Positions 52,797 to 60,599 of a stretch of 64,000 nt of DNA are shown piece after piece. The position numbers and the translations under genes were made by a program. Numbering within the stretch: the first letter of the stretch is position 1; every line of letters begins with the position of its first letter. The notes below the pieces were generated by a model that was not told where the DNA came from, made no database searches, and saw only the letters and a list, made by a program, of their open reading frames with translations. The DNA comes from Gemmatimonadetes bacterium SCN 70-22 (lineage in GTDB: Bacteria; Gemmatimonadota; Gemmatimonadetes; Gemmatimonadales; Gemmatimonadaceae). The stretch spans positions 1 through 64,000 of the forward strand of contig MEDZ01000029.1 of assembly GCA_001724275.1 (NCBI GenBank), read 5' to 3'.

Positions 52797-52816
52797 CGTA
52801 CTTACATGTTAGTACG
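52797..52816. promoter_or_regulatory. Near-perfect 20-bp palindrome between minus-strand genes
   Basis: CGTACTTACATGTTAGTACG at 52797-52816 is its own reverse complement except for one mismatched pair of T bases (positions 7 and 14). It is AT-rich for this genome. It covers the TAA stop of the response-regulator/kinase gene and lies 31 bp upstream of the DUF488 start. It could be an operator for DUF488 or a short terminator. Confidence 0.45.
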
Positions 52817-53987
52817 TGGGAGGCGCCACCAGCGGCAATGAGAAACGGAACGTCGCCCCGGCGCCCGGCGTCGACTGGGCGCTCAGCTCGCCGCCATGCG
52901 CCTCCACGATGCCGCGCGCGATCCAGAGCCCGAGCCCCGCGCCATGCCCGTCGCGTGTCCCGTCGCGGCGCGCGCCGGTCCAGAACGCGGTGAACAGGTG
53001 CGGCACTTCGTCGGCGGCGAACCCCGGCCCCGTGTCGGTGACCGACGAATGCAGCACGTCATCACGCACGGAAAAGTGCACCCGCACCGAGCCGCCGCGG
53101 GGCGTGAACTTCACGGCGTTCCCCACCAGGTTCGAGAGGAGCTGCACCACGCGCTCGTCATCGATCTCGGCCATCGCCTCGGCCGACGCCTCGTCGCCCA
53201 CGAAGGCGAGCGCCACCCCCGCCGACTCGGCCAGGGGGGAGAGCATCGTTCGGGCGCGCTCGAAGGTATCGCCCACGCGCCGGACCTCGCGAAGGATGCG
53301 CAGCCCGTCCCCCCGGATGGCCGAGGCATCCAGCAGGTCTTCCACCAGGCGCTGCATCGCGACCGCGTTGGCGTGGATCGTCGAGAGCGCCTTGCGCCCC
53401 CACGCCGCGTCGTCGTCGCCGGGGCGCTCGCCCGGGGCGAGCCCCTGCAGCATGAGCGTCTCCGCGTACATCGACACCACGGCCAGCGGGTTGCGCAGGT
53501 CGTGCGCCACCACGGCCAGCAGTCGCTCGCGTTCCCGTGTGGCCTCCTCCGCCTGCGCCCGTGCGCGGCGTTCCTCCAGGTGCAATACGCGCGTCTCGAG
53601 GAGGTTCTCCACGCGCAACAGGACTTCCGTGGCGTCGAACGGCTTGGTGACGAAGTCGCGTGCCCCGCGCGACAGGGCAAGGTCGCGCACCTCCGGCGTC
53701 ACGTCGGCGGTGAGGACGAGGACCGGGCGATAGTCGCCGGGGGGAGTGACGGTGCGCAGGTCGGCCAGGAGATCGAGCCCGTGGCGGTGCGGCATGTGCA
53801 GGTCGAGCAGGACCAGGTCCGGCGCATGCCGCTCGGCCAGCGGGAGCACCTCGCGTGCATCGTCGGTGCGCACCAGCCGCGAGTAGCCGGCCGACTCGAG
53901 GAGCCCCTCGAGCAGGTCGAGGTTCGCCTCCTCGTCGTCGACGAGGAGGATCGTGCACGCCGAAAGGCGGTGGCTCGTGGTGCTCAC
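52809..53987 (-). CDS. Receiver-histidine kinase hybrid
   Basis: This encodes 392 residues from GTG 53985-53987. The receiver comes first (10-130), with Asp62 in LVLLDLHMP, Thr in LTADVT and Lys in VTKPFD. A short coiled coil (HLEERRARAQAEEATRERE in pattern) leads to the HisKA H-box with His162 in VVAHDLRNPL. The ATPase domain has the N-box QLLSNLVGNAVKF and the G-box GHGAGLGLWIARG. No membrane segment is present. An N-terminal receiver suggests that another kinase controls this one, most likely the upstream gene, which overlaps it by GTGA. Confidence 0.92.
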   Translation of the reverse strand: MSTTSHRLSACTILLVDDEEANLDLLEGLLESAGYSRLVRTDDAREVLPLAERHAPDLVLLDLHMPHRHGLDLLADLRTVTPPGDYRPVLVLTADVTPEVRDLALSRGARDFVTKPFDATEVLLRVENLLETRVLHLEERRARAQAEEATRERERLLAVVAHDLRNPLAVVSMYAETLMLQGLAPGERPGDDDAAWGRKALSTIHANAVAMQRLVEDLLDASAIRGDGLRILREVRRVGDTFERARTMLSPLAESAGVALAFVGDEASAEAMAEIDDERVVQLLSNLVGNAVKFTPRGGSVRVHFSVRDDVLHSSVTDTGPGFAADEVPHLFTAFWTGARRDGTRDGHGAGLGLWIARGIVEAHGGELSAQSTPGAGATFRFSLPLVAPPTY

Positions 53988-56425
53988 CCCTGCCCCCCGG
54001 GGAGGAATCGGTCCACGACCTCGAGGAACTCACCGACGTCGAGCGGCTTCGTGAGGTAGGCGCTTGCCCCGGCCGCACGCAGCCGCTCCAGCGAGGCGCG
54101 GGTCGCGTCGGCGCTCACCACCACCACCGGGATGCCCGCCGTGCGCGGGTCGCTCCGGAGACGCCGCAGCACTTCCTCGCCGGCGATGTCCGGCAGGTGC
54201 AAATCGAGCAGGACCACGTCGGGGACGTGCTCGCGGGCGAGCTCGACCCCCAGCTGTCCCTGCAGCGCCGGGAGCGTCCGCCACCCGGGGCGCGCCTGGA
54301 GGATCGCCTCCACCAGGGTGAGGTTGGCGAGGTTGTCCTCGATGTACAGCAGCGTTGCCACGTCCTGCCCCGCCGCCGGGACGGGATAGGTCCCCGTGTC
54401 CTCGAAGCCGCGCACCGGGTCGCGCGCGCCATCGAGCTCGACGCGGAAGGTGCTCCCCTCGTCCGAGGTCGACTCGAGGGTGAGCTCCCCACCCATCGCC
54501 TCGCACAGCCGCTGCGACAGCGCCAGCCCCAGCCCCGTCCCCTCCACCTCCGTCTGCTCCGCGCCCAGCCGGGCGAACGGGGTAAAGAGCTGGTGCAGCT
54601 GGTCGTCCGGGATCCCGCGTCCCGTGTCGCGCACGCGGATCGCCCACCCCCCCTCCTCGACTGGCCCGCACTCCAGCTGCACCACGCCGTTGGGGCGGTT
54701 GTACTTGATGGCGTTGCTCAGGAGGTTGAGGATCACCTGCACCAGGCGCTGCCGATCGGCGTGGACGAAGGCGCCATCGGGGACCGTCCCTTCATGCAGC
54801 TGCACCTGGTGCTGCTGGGCCAGCGGGCGCACGAGACCGATGGTCTCGTGCAGCACGGCAGCAAGCGCCACCGGTTCCAGCGAGAAGCGCTCGCGCCCCG
54901 CCTCGATGCGCGAGATCTCCAGCACCTCGTTGATCAGCTGCAACAAGTGCCGCCCCGCCTTGAGGATGTGGTGAATCCCCTTGGCCTGCTGCGGCGACAT
55001 CTCGGCGCGGGTGGCCAGCTGGGCGAAGCCGAGGATCGAGTTGAGTGGCGTGCGCAGCTCGTGGCTCATGCGGCTCAGGAACTCGCTCTTGGCCCGGTTG
55101 GCGCGCTCCGCCTCCTCCTTGGCGCGGGCCAGCGCCTCGTCGGCCCGCACGCGATCGGTCACGTCGCGCCCGAAGGCGATGACGCCGTCGTCGGCGCTGG
55201 TGTTGGAAATCGTGCGCCCCACGTTCTCGAAGACGCGGTAGCTCCCGTCCCTGTGACGGATGCGGAAGGTCGTGGTGATGGGCTCGCCCGGATGCGCGAA
55301 GACCCACTGCAGATCGAGCATGATGCGCGCCACGTCGTCGGCGTGGAGGAGGTCGGAAGGGCGCGTCCCGAGGAGCTGCTCCGGGCGAAAGCCCAGGATG
55401 CGCATCGACGACGGAGCCACGTAGGTGAGCGCGCCCGTGATGTCGCACGTCATCACGAAATCCGCCGCGTTCTCGATGATGCGGCGAAAGTGCTCGTCCT
55501 GCCGCCGCAGCGCCTCCTGCGCCGCCGTGCGCTCGGCCACCTCCGTCGCCAGCGCCGCCGTCCGCTCGGCGACGCGGCGCTCCAGCTCCTCGTTGGCACG
55601 CCGCTGCGCCAGTTCGGCCTCCTTGCGCGCGCTGATATCGCGCGCGGCCGCCACCAGCCGCTCCTTCCCGCCGATGTTGATGCGCGTCAGGCGCATCTCC
55701 TCCCAGATGGGAGTCCCGCTCTTGTGGTATCCCATCCACTCGAAGCGCTGCGGCTCGCCGGCCGCCGCGCGCCGCGCGTACTCCCAGGCGCGCTCCTCGG
55801 TGAACCCCTGGTCGGCCGCCGTCAGCCCGGCCAGGCCGCGCACCTTCTGCTCCTCGGCGGTGTAGCCGTACAGCTCGACCGCCGCCTCGTTGAGCTCGAG
55901 CAGCTCGCCCGTCTCGATGTCGTGCACCCACATTGCGTCGAACGCGTAGCGAAAGAGCGAGCGGTACGCGTTCTCCGAGGCGCGCAGCGCCTGTTCGGTG
56001 GCACGCCGCTCGGTGATGTCGAGCGAGGTGCCGAGGACGCGCGTGTACCGCCCCTCGTCGTCCGCCACCAGGAGGGCGTGCGCCTGGAGCAGTCGAACCG
56101 CACCGTCGGGGCGAATGACGCGGAACTCCGCCGTCGCCGGCTCTCCCGGGACGAGCGCCGACATCCCTTCATCGACGAACGGGAGGTCGTCGGGGTGGAC
56201 CATCCCCCGGAACTGCTCGTGCGTGTGCGGTGCCGTCTCCGGGGTGACGCCGTGGATGCGGCACAGCTCGCGCGACCAGAAGATCCGGTCGGTGACGAGG
56301 TCGATCTCCCAGCTCCCGATCCCCGCGATCCGCTCGATGAGGTCCATGTGCGCGTCGCGCTCGCCCGTCGTGCGTGGCACGGGAGCACGCGCGGGATCGG
56401 GGGAGCGCTCGGGCGGGCGGGGCAT
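53984..56425 (-). CDS. Triple-PAS hybrid histidine kinase with C-terminal receiver
   Basis: This encodes 813 residues from ATG 56425. Domain order is PAS (about 28-145, ending TSLDITERRA), PAS (150-265, ending ARDISARKEA), a coiled coil, PAS (about 310-430, ending GRDVTDRVRA), HisKA with SEFLSRMSHELRTPLNS near 450, an ATPase domain with NLLSNAIKYN and GTGLGLALSQRL, and a receiver (about 685-808) with VVLLDLHLPDIAG and YLTKPLD. There is no membrane segment, so it senses inside the cell; the PAS cores lack obvious heme or flavin residues. The stop overlaps the next gene's GTG as GTGA, so phosphotransfer between the two proteins is likely. Region 56426-56680 upstream shows no gene. Confidence 0.92.
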   Translation of the reverse strand: MPRPPERSPDPARAPVPRTTGERDAHMDLIERIAGIGSWEIDLVTDRIFWSRELCRIHGVTPETAPHTHEQFRGMVHPDDLPFVDEGMSALVPGEPATAEFRVIRPDGAVRLLQAHALLVADDEGRYTRVLGTSLDITERRATEQALRASENAYRSLFRYAFDAMWVHDIETGELLELNEAAVELYGYTAEEQKVRGLAGLTAADQGFTEERAWEYARRAAAGEPQRFEWMGYHKSGTPIWEEMRLTRINIGGKERLVAAARDISARKEAELAQRRANEELERRVAERTAALATEVAERTAAQEALRRQDEHFRRIIENAADFVMTCDITGALTYVAPSSMRILGFRPEQLLGTRPSDLLHADDVARIMLDLQWVFAHPGEPITTTFRIRHRDGSYRVFENVGRTISNTSADDGVIAFGRDVTDRVRADEALARAKEEAERANRAKSEFLSRMSHELRTPLNSILGFAQLATRAEMSPQQAKGIHHILKAGRHLLQLINEVLEISRIEAGRERFSLEPVALAAVLHETIGLVRPLAQQHQVQLHEGTVPDGAFVHADRQRLVQVILNLLSNAIKYNRPNGVVQLECGPVEEGGWAIRVRDTGRGIPDDQLHQLFTPFARLGAEQTEVEGTGLGLALSQRLCEAMGGELTLESTSDEGSTFRVELDGARDPVRGFEDTGTYPVPAAGQDVATLLYIEDNLANLTLVEAILQARPGWRTLPALQGQLGVELAREHVPDVVLLDLHLPDIAGEEVLRRLRSDPRTAGIPVVVVSADATRASLERLRAAGASAYLTKPLDVGEFLEVVDRFLPGGQG

Positions 56426-56680
56426 GCGGGACGGAGCTGGGTGGCGGAACGCGGACGGGATGGAATCTGCGGACGATGTGCCGAGGATGGGAGGGACGAT
56501 GGAATCCTTCCGACCCGGCCTGGGTGTCTGCTTGCGGCCGCCCGGCACGCGGCAGCCCTCACCTTGGGGCTCCCGCGACAGGAGGGGGCGACGAGGCTGC
56601 GCGAATCCTGGCGGGTCGAGGGCGCCGCTCTGATCCACTAGCGAGCGCCAACAGCTTCGCGTCGCGCCCCCTCCCCGCTT

Positions 56681-57355
56681 TCAGCCCTGCGGATCCGCGG
56701 GCGAACCCGGCCGCTCCCAGAGTCGAAGCCCGCCGGGAAACGCATCGGCGTTCGATCCCAGGCGGGCGTGCGGGGGCAACGCGTGGAGCAGGCGCGCGTT
56801 GCCGCCGCCAAGCACCATGCTCTCGCACACCAGCGCGTCGTACATCAGTGTCGCGATCGTGTGGACGTGCCGTTCCCACCGCTTGCGCCCCATGCGCTCG
56901 CGTGCCGCGTCGCCCACGTAGTCCTCGTACGTGCCCTTCCGGTACGGCAGGTGCCCCAGCTCCAGCCCGACCGCCTGGCCATTGTCCACCAGCGCCGTCC
57001 CGAGGCCGGTCCCCAACCCCAGGAAGAGCATGCGCCCCCCGTTGTAGCTGCCAAGCGCCTGCATCACGGCGTCGTTGACCACACGAACGGGGCCCTCGAA
57101 GGCGGCGGCGAAGTCGAACCCGACCCACCCGTCGCCAAGGTTGACCGGCTCGCGCACGATCTCCCCATGCCGCACCGGCGCAGGGACGCCGATCGAGATC
57201 GCGTCGAACCGCCAGCGGGCCGTGGCCTCGCGCACCGCCGACACCAGCATCGGCGGAGTGAACGTCGGGCCGGTGTCGAGCTTCACCACTCCGGCGCGGC
57301 CGGATGCGCGCACCTTGACGTGCGTCCCGCCGACGTCGAGTACCAGCACCTTCAC
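56681..57355 (-). CDS. ROK-family sugar kinase (glucokinase-like)
   Basis: This encodes 224 residues from GTG 57353-57355, which overlaps the zwf stop as GTGA; an ATG five codons earlier (57370) would overlap by 19 bp. Motifs are the phosphate loop [28 protein letters not shown] and the second phosphate loop [13 protein letters not shown]. The zinc cysteine signature of classical ROK kinases is missing, and the protein is short (usually about 300), a form resembling polyphosphate glucokinases. With glucose-6-phosphate dehydrogenase upstream in the same operon and glucoamylase nearby, glucose phosphorylation by ATP or polyphosphate is the likely role. Confidence 0.85.
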   Translation of the reverse strand: MKVLVLDVGGTHVKVRASGRAGVVKLDTGPTFTPPMLVSAVREATARWRFDAISIGVPAPVRHGEIVREPVNLGDGWVGFDFAAAFEGPVRVVNDAVMQALGSYNGGRMLFLGLGTGLGTALVDNGQAVGLELGHLPYRKGTYEDYVGDAARERMGRKRWERHVHTIATLMYDALVCESMVLGGGNARLLHALPPHARLGSNADAFPGGLRLWERPGSPADPQG

Positions 57356-58749
57356 GCCGGATTGCTCCATCCGCCCACGGCGGCGACGAGCGCGTCGGCG
57401 CTCGCCGGTCCCCAGCTCCCCTCGTCGTACAGCTCCGGCGAGTTTGTCCCCACGAGGAGGGGCTGGACCACCTGCCAGGCGGCCTCCACCGCGTCCTGGC
57501 GCGCGAAGAGCGTCGCGTCGCCGCGCATGGCATCGCCCAGCAGGCGCTCGTAGGCGTCCATCTCGTCGGCATCGCGCTGCCGCACGACCGACAGCTCGGT
57601 CCCCTGCCCGGCCATCCCTTCGCCCGGGCGCTTGGTGCTGGCGCCGAGGGCAATCACCACGTCGGGACCGAGCCGGAAACGGACGTAGTTCCCCATGCTG
57701 GGCGCCGCCTCGTGGAACACCACGTGGGGAGGGAGCTTGTACTCCACCACGACCTCGGTCGCGGTGAGCGCCATCGACTTCCCCGCCCGGATGAAGAACG
57801 GCACGTCGGCCCATCGCCACGAATCGACGTGCAACACGACGGCGGCGTACGTCGGCACCCGCGAATCGGCCGCCACCCCGGCCTCCTCGCGATATCCCCG
57901 GAACTGCCCCAGCACCGCCGCGGCCGGATCCAGCGGGCGAATGCTGCGCAGCACCTTGGCCTGCTCGTCACGCAGCGCCTCGCAGTACGAGCTGCTCGGC
58001 GGCTCCATGGCCAGGAAGCCCACCACCTGCAACAGGTGGTTCTGGATGACGTCGCGGACCACGCCGGTCTCCTCGTAGAACTTGCCGCGTCCGTTGACCC
58101 CGAACGACTCGGCCATCGTGATCTGCACGCTTTCCACGTACTGCCGGTTCCATGTAGGCTCGAGAAAGGCGTTGGCGAACCTGAAGTAGAGCAGGTTCTG
58201 CACCGCCTCCTTGCCCAGGTAGTGATCGATCCGGAAGATCGACGACTCGCCGAAGCGCGCGTGCAGCGTGGCGTTGAGCGCCTTGGCCGAGTCGAGATCC
58301 CGGCCGAACGGCTTCTCCAGGACCACGCGCGCGCCCGCGGCGCACGCGGCCCCCGCCAGCCCCTCGACGACCGCGGTGAAGAGCGACGGCGGAATGGCGA
58401 GGTAGTGCAGCGGGCGACGCGCATCCCCGAGCGCCACGCGCAGCTGCCGGTAGGTCTCGTCCTCACGATAGTCGCCCTGCACGTACGACAGGGCAGCAGC
58501 CAGCGTCGCGAACGCCGGTTCGTCGACCGCATCGACGTGCTGGGTCACGCTCGCGCGCGCCCGCGCCACGAGTTGCTGGCGCGTGAGGGGCGAGCTGGCG
58601 ACCCCCACCACCGGGACGTGCAGGACACCACGCCGCGCCATGTGGTACAGCGCCGGGAAGATCTTCTTGAACGCGAGGTCGCCGGTGATGCCGAAGAACA
58701 CCAGGGCATCGGACTCCACGGGTGACCCGTTCGACGAGCTGGCGCTCAT
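57352..58749 (-). CDS. zwf: Glucose-6-phosphate dehydrogenase
   Basis: This encodes 465 residues, slightly shorter than the usual 480-510. The nucleotide loop is [10 protein letters not shown] (from residue 20), with the substrate and base region RIDHYLGKE containing His176, and later phrases VLEKPFGRD and [14 protein letters not shown]. The start ATG 58747-58749 overlaps the gnd stop as ATGA. The enzyme oxidises glucose 6-phosphate to 6-phosphogluconolactone and makes NADPH. The order gnd, zwf, ROK kinase on one strand with pgl divergent suggests one regulated pathway unit. Confidence 0.96.
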   Translation of the reverse strand: MSASSSNGSPVESDALVFFGITGDLAFKKIFPALYHMARRGVLHVPVVGVASSPLTRQQLVARARASVTQHVDAVDEPAFATLAAALSYVQGDYREDETYRQLRVALGDARRPLHYLAIPPSLFTAVVEGLAGAACAAGARVVLEKPFGRDLDSAKALNATLHARFGESSIFRIDHYLGKEAVQNLLYFRFANAFLEPTWNRQYVESVQITMAESFGVNGRGKFYEETGVVRDVIQNHLLQVVGFLAMEPPSSSYCEALRDEQAKVLRSIRPLDPAAAVLGQFRGYREEAGVAADSRVPTYAAVVLHVDSWRWADVPFFIRAGKSMALTATEVVVEYKLPPHVVFHEAAPSMGNYVRFRLGPDVVIALGASTKRPGEGMAGQGTELSVVRQRDADEMDAYERLLGDAMRGDATLFARQDAVEAAWQVVQPLLVGTNSPELYDEGSWGPASADALVAAVGGWSNPA

Positions 58750-59765
58750 GACGCCGGCTTCTCCAGGTGCCCGCCGAACTGGTAGCGCAGCGCGGAGAGG
58801 AGGCGGTTCTGGAAGTCGCCCTCGCCGCGCGAGGTGAACCGCTCGAAGAGCGCCGCCGAGAGCACGTGCACCGGCACCGCGAGATCGTTCGCGGCCGCGA
58901 GCGACCAGCGCCCCTCGCCCGAGTCGGAGACGCGCCCGCCGAATGCCGCCAGCTGCTTGTCGCCGGCCAGCGCCTGCGCCACGAGATCGAGGAGCCACGA
59001 GGGGATCACGCTCCCGCGCCGCCAGAGCTCGGCGATCTCGCCGACGTCGAACTCGTATCGATAGTGCTCGGGGTGGCGCAGCGGCGTCGTCTCGGCGTCG
59101 TGCTCGCGAGAATGCATGCCGGCATTGGCGTGCACCAGGAGGTTGAACCCCTCGGCGTACGCCGCCATCATCCCGTACTCGATGGCGTTGTGCACCATCT
59201 TCACGAAGTGCCCGGCGCCGGCGGGGCCGCAATGCAGGTACCCCTGGTGCGCCGTCAGCGCGGGATCGTTGGTGCGCCCGGGCGTCGGCGGCGCGGCGTC
59301 GGCGCCTGGCGCCAGCGTGACGAACAGCGGCTCGAGGCGGCGCACCACGTCCGTCTCGCCGCCGATCATGAGGCAGTAGCCGCGCTCGAGCCCGAAGACG
59401 CCGCCGCTGACCCCGCAATCCACGTAGTGCAGCCCGCGCTCGCGCAGGCGCGCGGAGCGGGCGATGTCGTCCTGGAAGAACGAGTTCCCGCCGTCCACGA
59501 CCGTATCGCCAGCTGCAAGGAGGGGCACCAGCTCGTCGATCGCGGCGTCGACGACGCCGGCGGGAACCATGAGCCACACCACGCGCGGGGGGGGCAGGGC
59601 CGCCACCAGCGCCTGCGCCGTCATCGCGCCGATTGCCCCATCGGCGGCGATCGCCTTCACGGCATCGGCCGACCGGTCGAAGGCCACGCAGCGATGGCCG
59701 GCGCGCCGCAGGCGACGGACCATGTTGGCCCCCATCCGGCCGAGTCCCACCATGCCGACATCCAT
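58746..59765 (-). CDS. gnd: 6-phosphogluconate dehydrogenase (short, GndA-like)
   Basis: This encodes 339 residues from ATG 59763-59765, with GGAGG about 6 nt upstream; a GTG directly before it is less likely. The nucleotide loop is GLGRMGANM, the cofactor strand runs to VAFDRSADA, and the active site has [20 protein letters not shown] and [14 protein letters not shown] with the catalytic Lys. It lacks the long C-terminal domain of the E. coli enzyme. Such short enzymes often prefer NAD. It is oxidative decarboxylation to ribulose 5-phosphate. The insertion near 160-178 ([18 protein letters not shown]) is unusual. First gene of the minus operon. Confidence 0.95.
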   Translation of the reverse strand: MDVGMVGLGRMGANMVRRLRRAGHRCVAFDRSADAVKAIAADGAIGAMTAQALVAALPPPRVVWLMVPAGVVDAAIDELVPLLAAGDTVVDGGNSFFQDDIARSARLRERGLHYVDCGVSGGVFGLERGYCLMIGGETDVVRRLEPLFVTLAPGADAAPPTPGRTNDPALTAHQGYLHCGPAGAGHFVKMVHNAIEYGMMAAYAEGFNLLVHANAGMHSREHDAETTPLRHPEHYRYEFDVGEIAELWRRGSVIPSWLLDLVAQALAGDKQLAAFGGRVSDSGEGRWSLAAANDLAVPVHVLSAALFERFTSRGEGDFQNRLLSALRYQFGGHLEKPAS

Positions 59766-59858
59766 CACGCCCTCCGCGAAGCATGCCTGTTGGACGCAGA
59801 TGCTTTCTTTGCGTCGTCACCACTGCGCCGGTCGCGCTTCCTCAATGTATGCTTCGTC

Positions 59859-60599
59859 ATGCCAGCGCAACGGATCCGCATCGGAACGCGTGAATCCATT
59901 GCGGCGCAGCTGACGGATCAGGTCGCCAGTGATGCGCGCGCGGCCATCGCCGCGCGTGGGCGCTGCTCCCTGGCCATCCCCGGCGGCTCGGTGGCCGAGG
60001 TACTCGTCCCGCGCCTGGCGTCGCGCGATCTCCCGTGGGAGCGCGTGCACATCTTCTGGTGCGACGAACGGGGAGTGCCGCTCGACGACCCCGCCTCCAA
60101 CGCCGGCACCGCGATGCGCCGATGGGCCGGTACGCCCCTGGCACAGGGCGCGCGCGTGCACGTGATGGACGGGGGCGCCGCCGACCTCGAGGCGGCAGCA
60201 CGGAGCTACGAGCGCGCGCTCGTCGAAGGCGCGGGCGACCCCCCCGTGCTGGACCTGCTGGTGCTCGGCATCGGCGAGGATGGACACGTCGCCTCGCTCT
60301 TTCCGGGACACCCGGCATCGGCCGAAGCGCGGCAATGGGTGGTGCCGGTGCACGACGCCAGCAAGGCGCCGGCGCGACGCCTCACGCTCACCATGCCCGT
60401 CTTGCTCGGCGCGCGTCACGTCATCCTCGCCGCCTTCGGCGCGTCCAAGGCGGACGTCGTGCGCCGTTCGCTCGAGGGACCGGAGACGCCGTCGCCAGCT
60501 GCACACCTCGTGCGCGCGGCCCACCACCTGACGATCATGCTCGACGACGCCGCGGCGCGCGACGTCTCCCCCACACCTCGAGGCGCGGGCCATGAGTGA
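59859..60599 (+). CDS. pgl: 6-phosphogluconolactonase
   Basis: This encodes 246 residues, the normal size. Motifs are LAIPGGSVAEVL, HIFWCDERGVPLDDPASNAG, the catalytic-site loop GIGEDGHVASLFPGH and the closing region TLTMPVLLGARHVI. The enzyme hydrolyses 6-phosphogluconolactone, the product of zwf. The start at 59859 gives a sensible N-terminus (MPAQRIRIG). The 93-bp gap to the divergent gnd gene would hold both promoters, which allows joint control. The stop overlaps the glucoamylase start by 8 bp (ATGAGTGA). Confidence 0.94.
   Translation: MPAQRIRIGTRESIAAQLTDQVASDARAAIAARGRCSLAIPGGSVAEVLVPRLASRDLPWERVHIFWCDERGVPLDDPASNAGTAMRRWAGTPLAQGARVHVMDGGAADLEAAARSYERALVEGAGDPPVLDLLVLGIGEDGHVASLFPGHPASAEARQWVVPVHDASKAPARRLTLTMPVLLGARHVILAAFGASKADVVRRSLEGPETPSPAAHLVRAAHHLTIMLDDAAARDVSPTPRGAGHE

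Noticed and set aside
53855-56641. Long plus-strand open frame opposite the PAS kinase gene
   Set aside because: Composition typical of an antisense frame; PAS, kinase and receiver motifs are on the minus strand.
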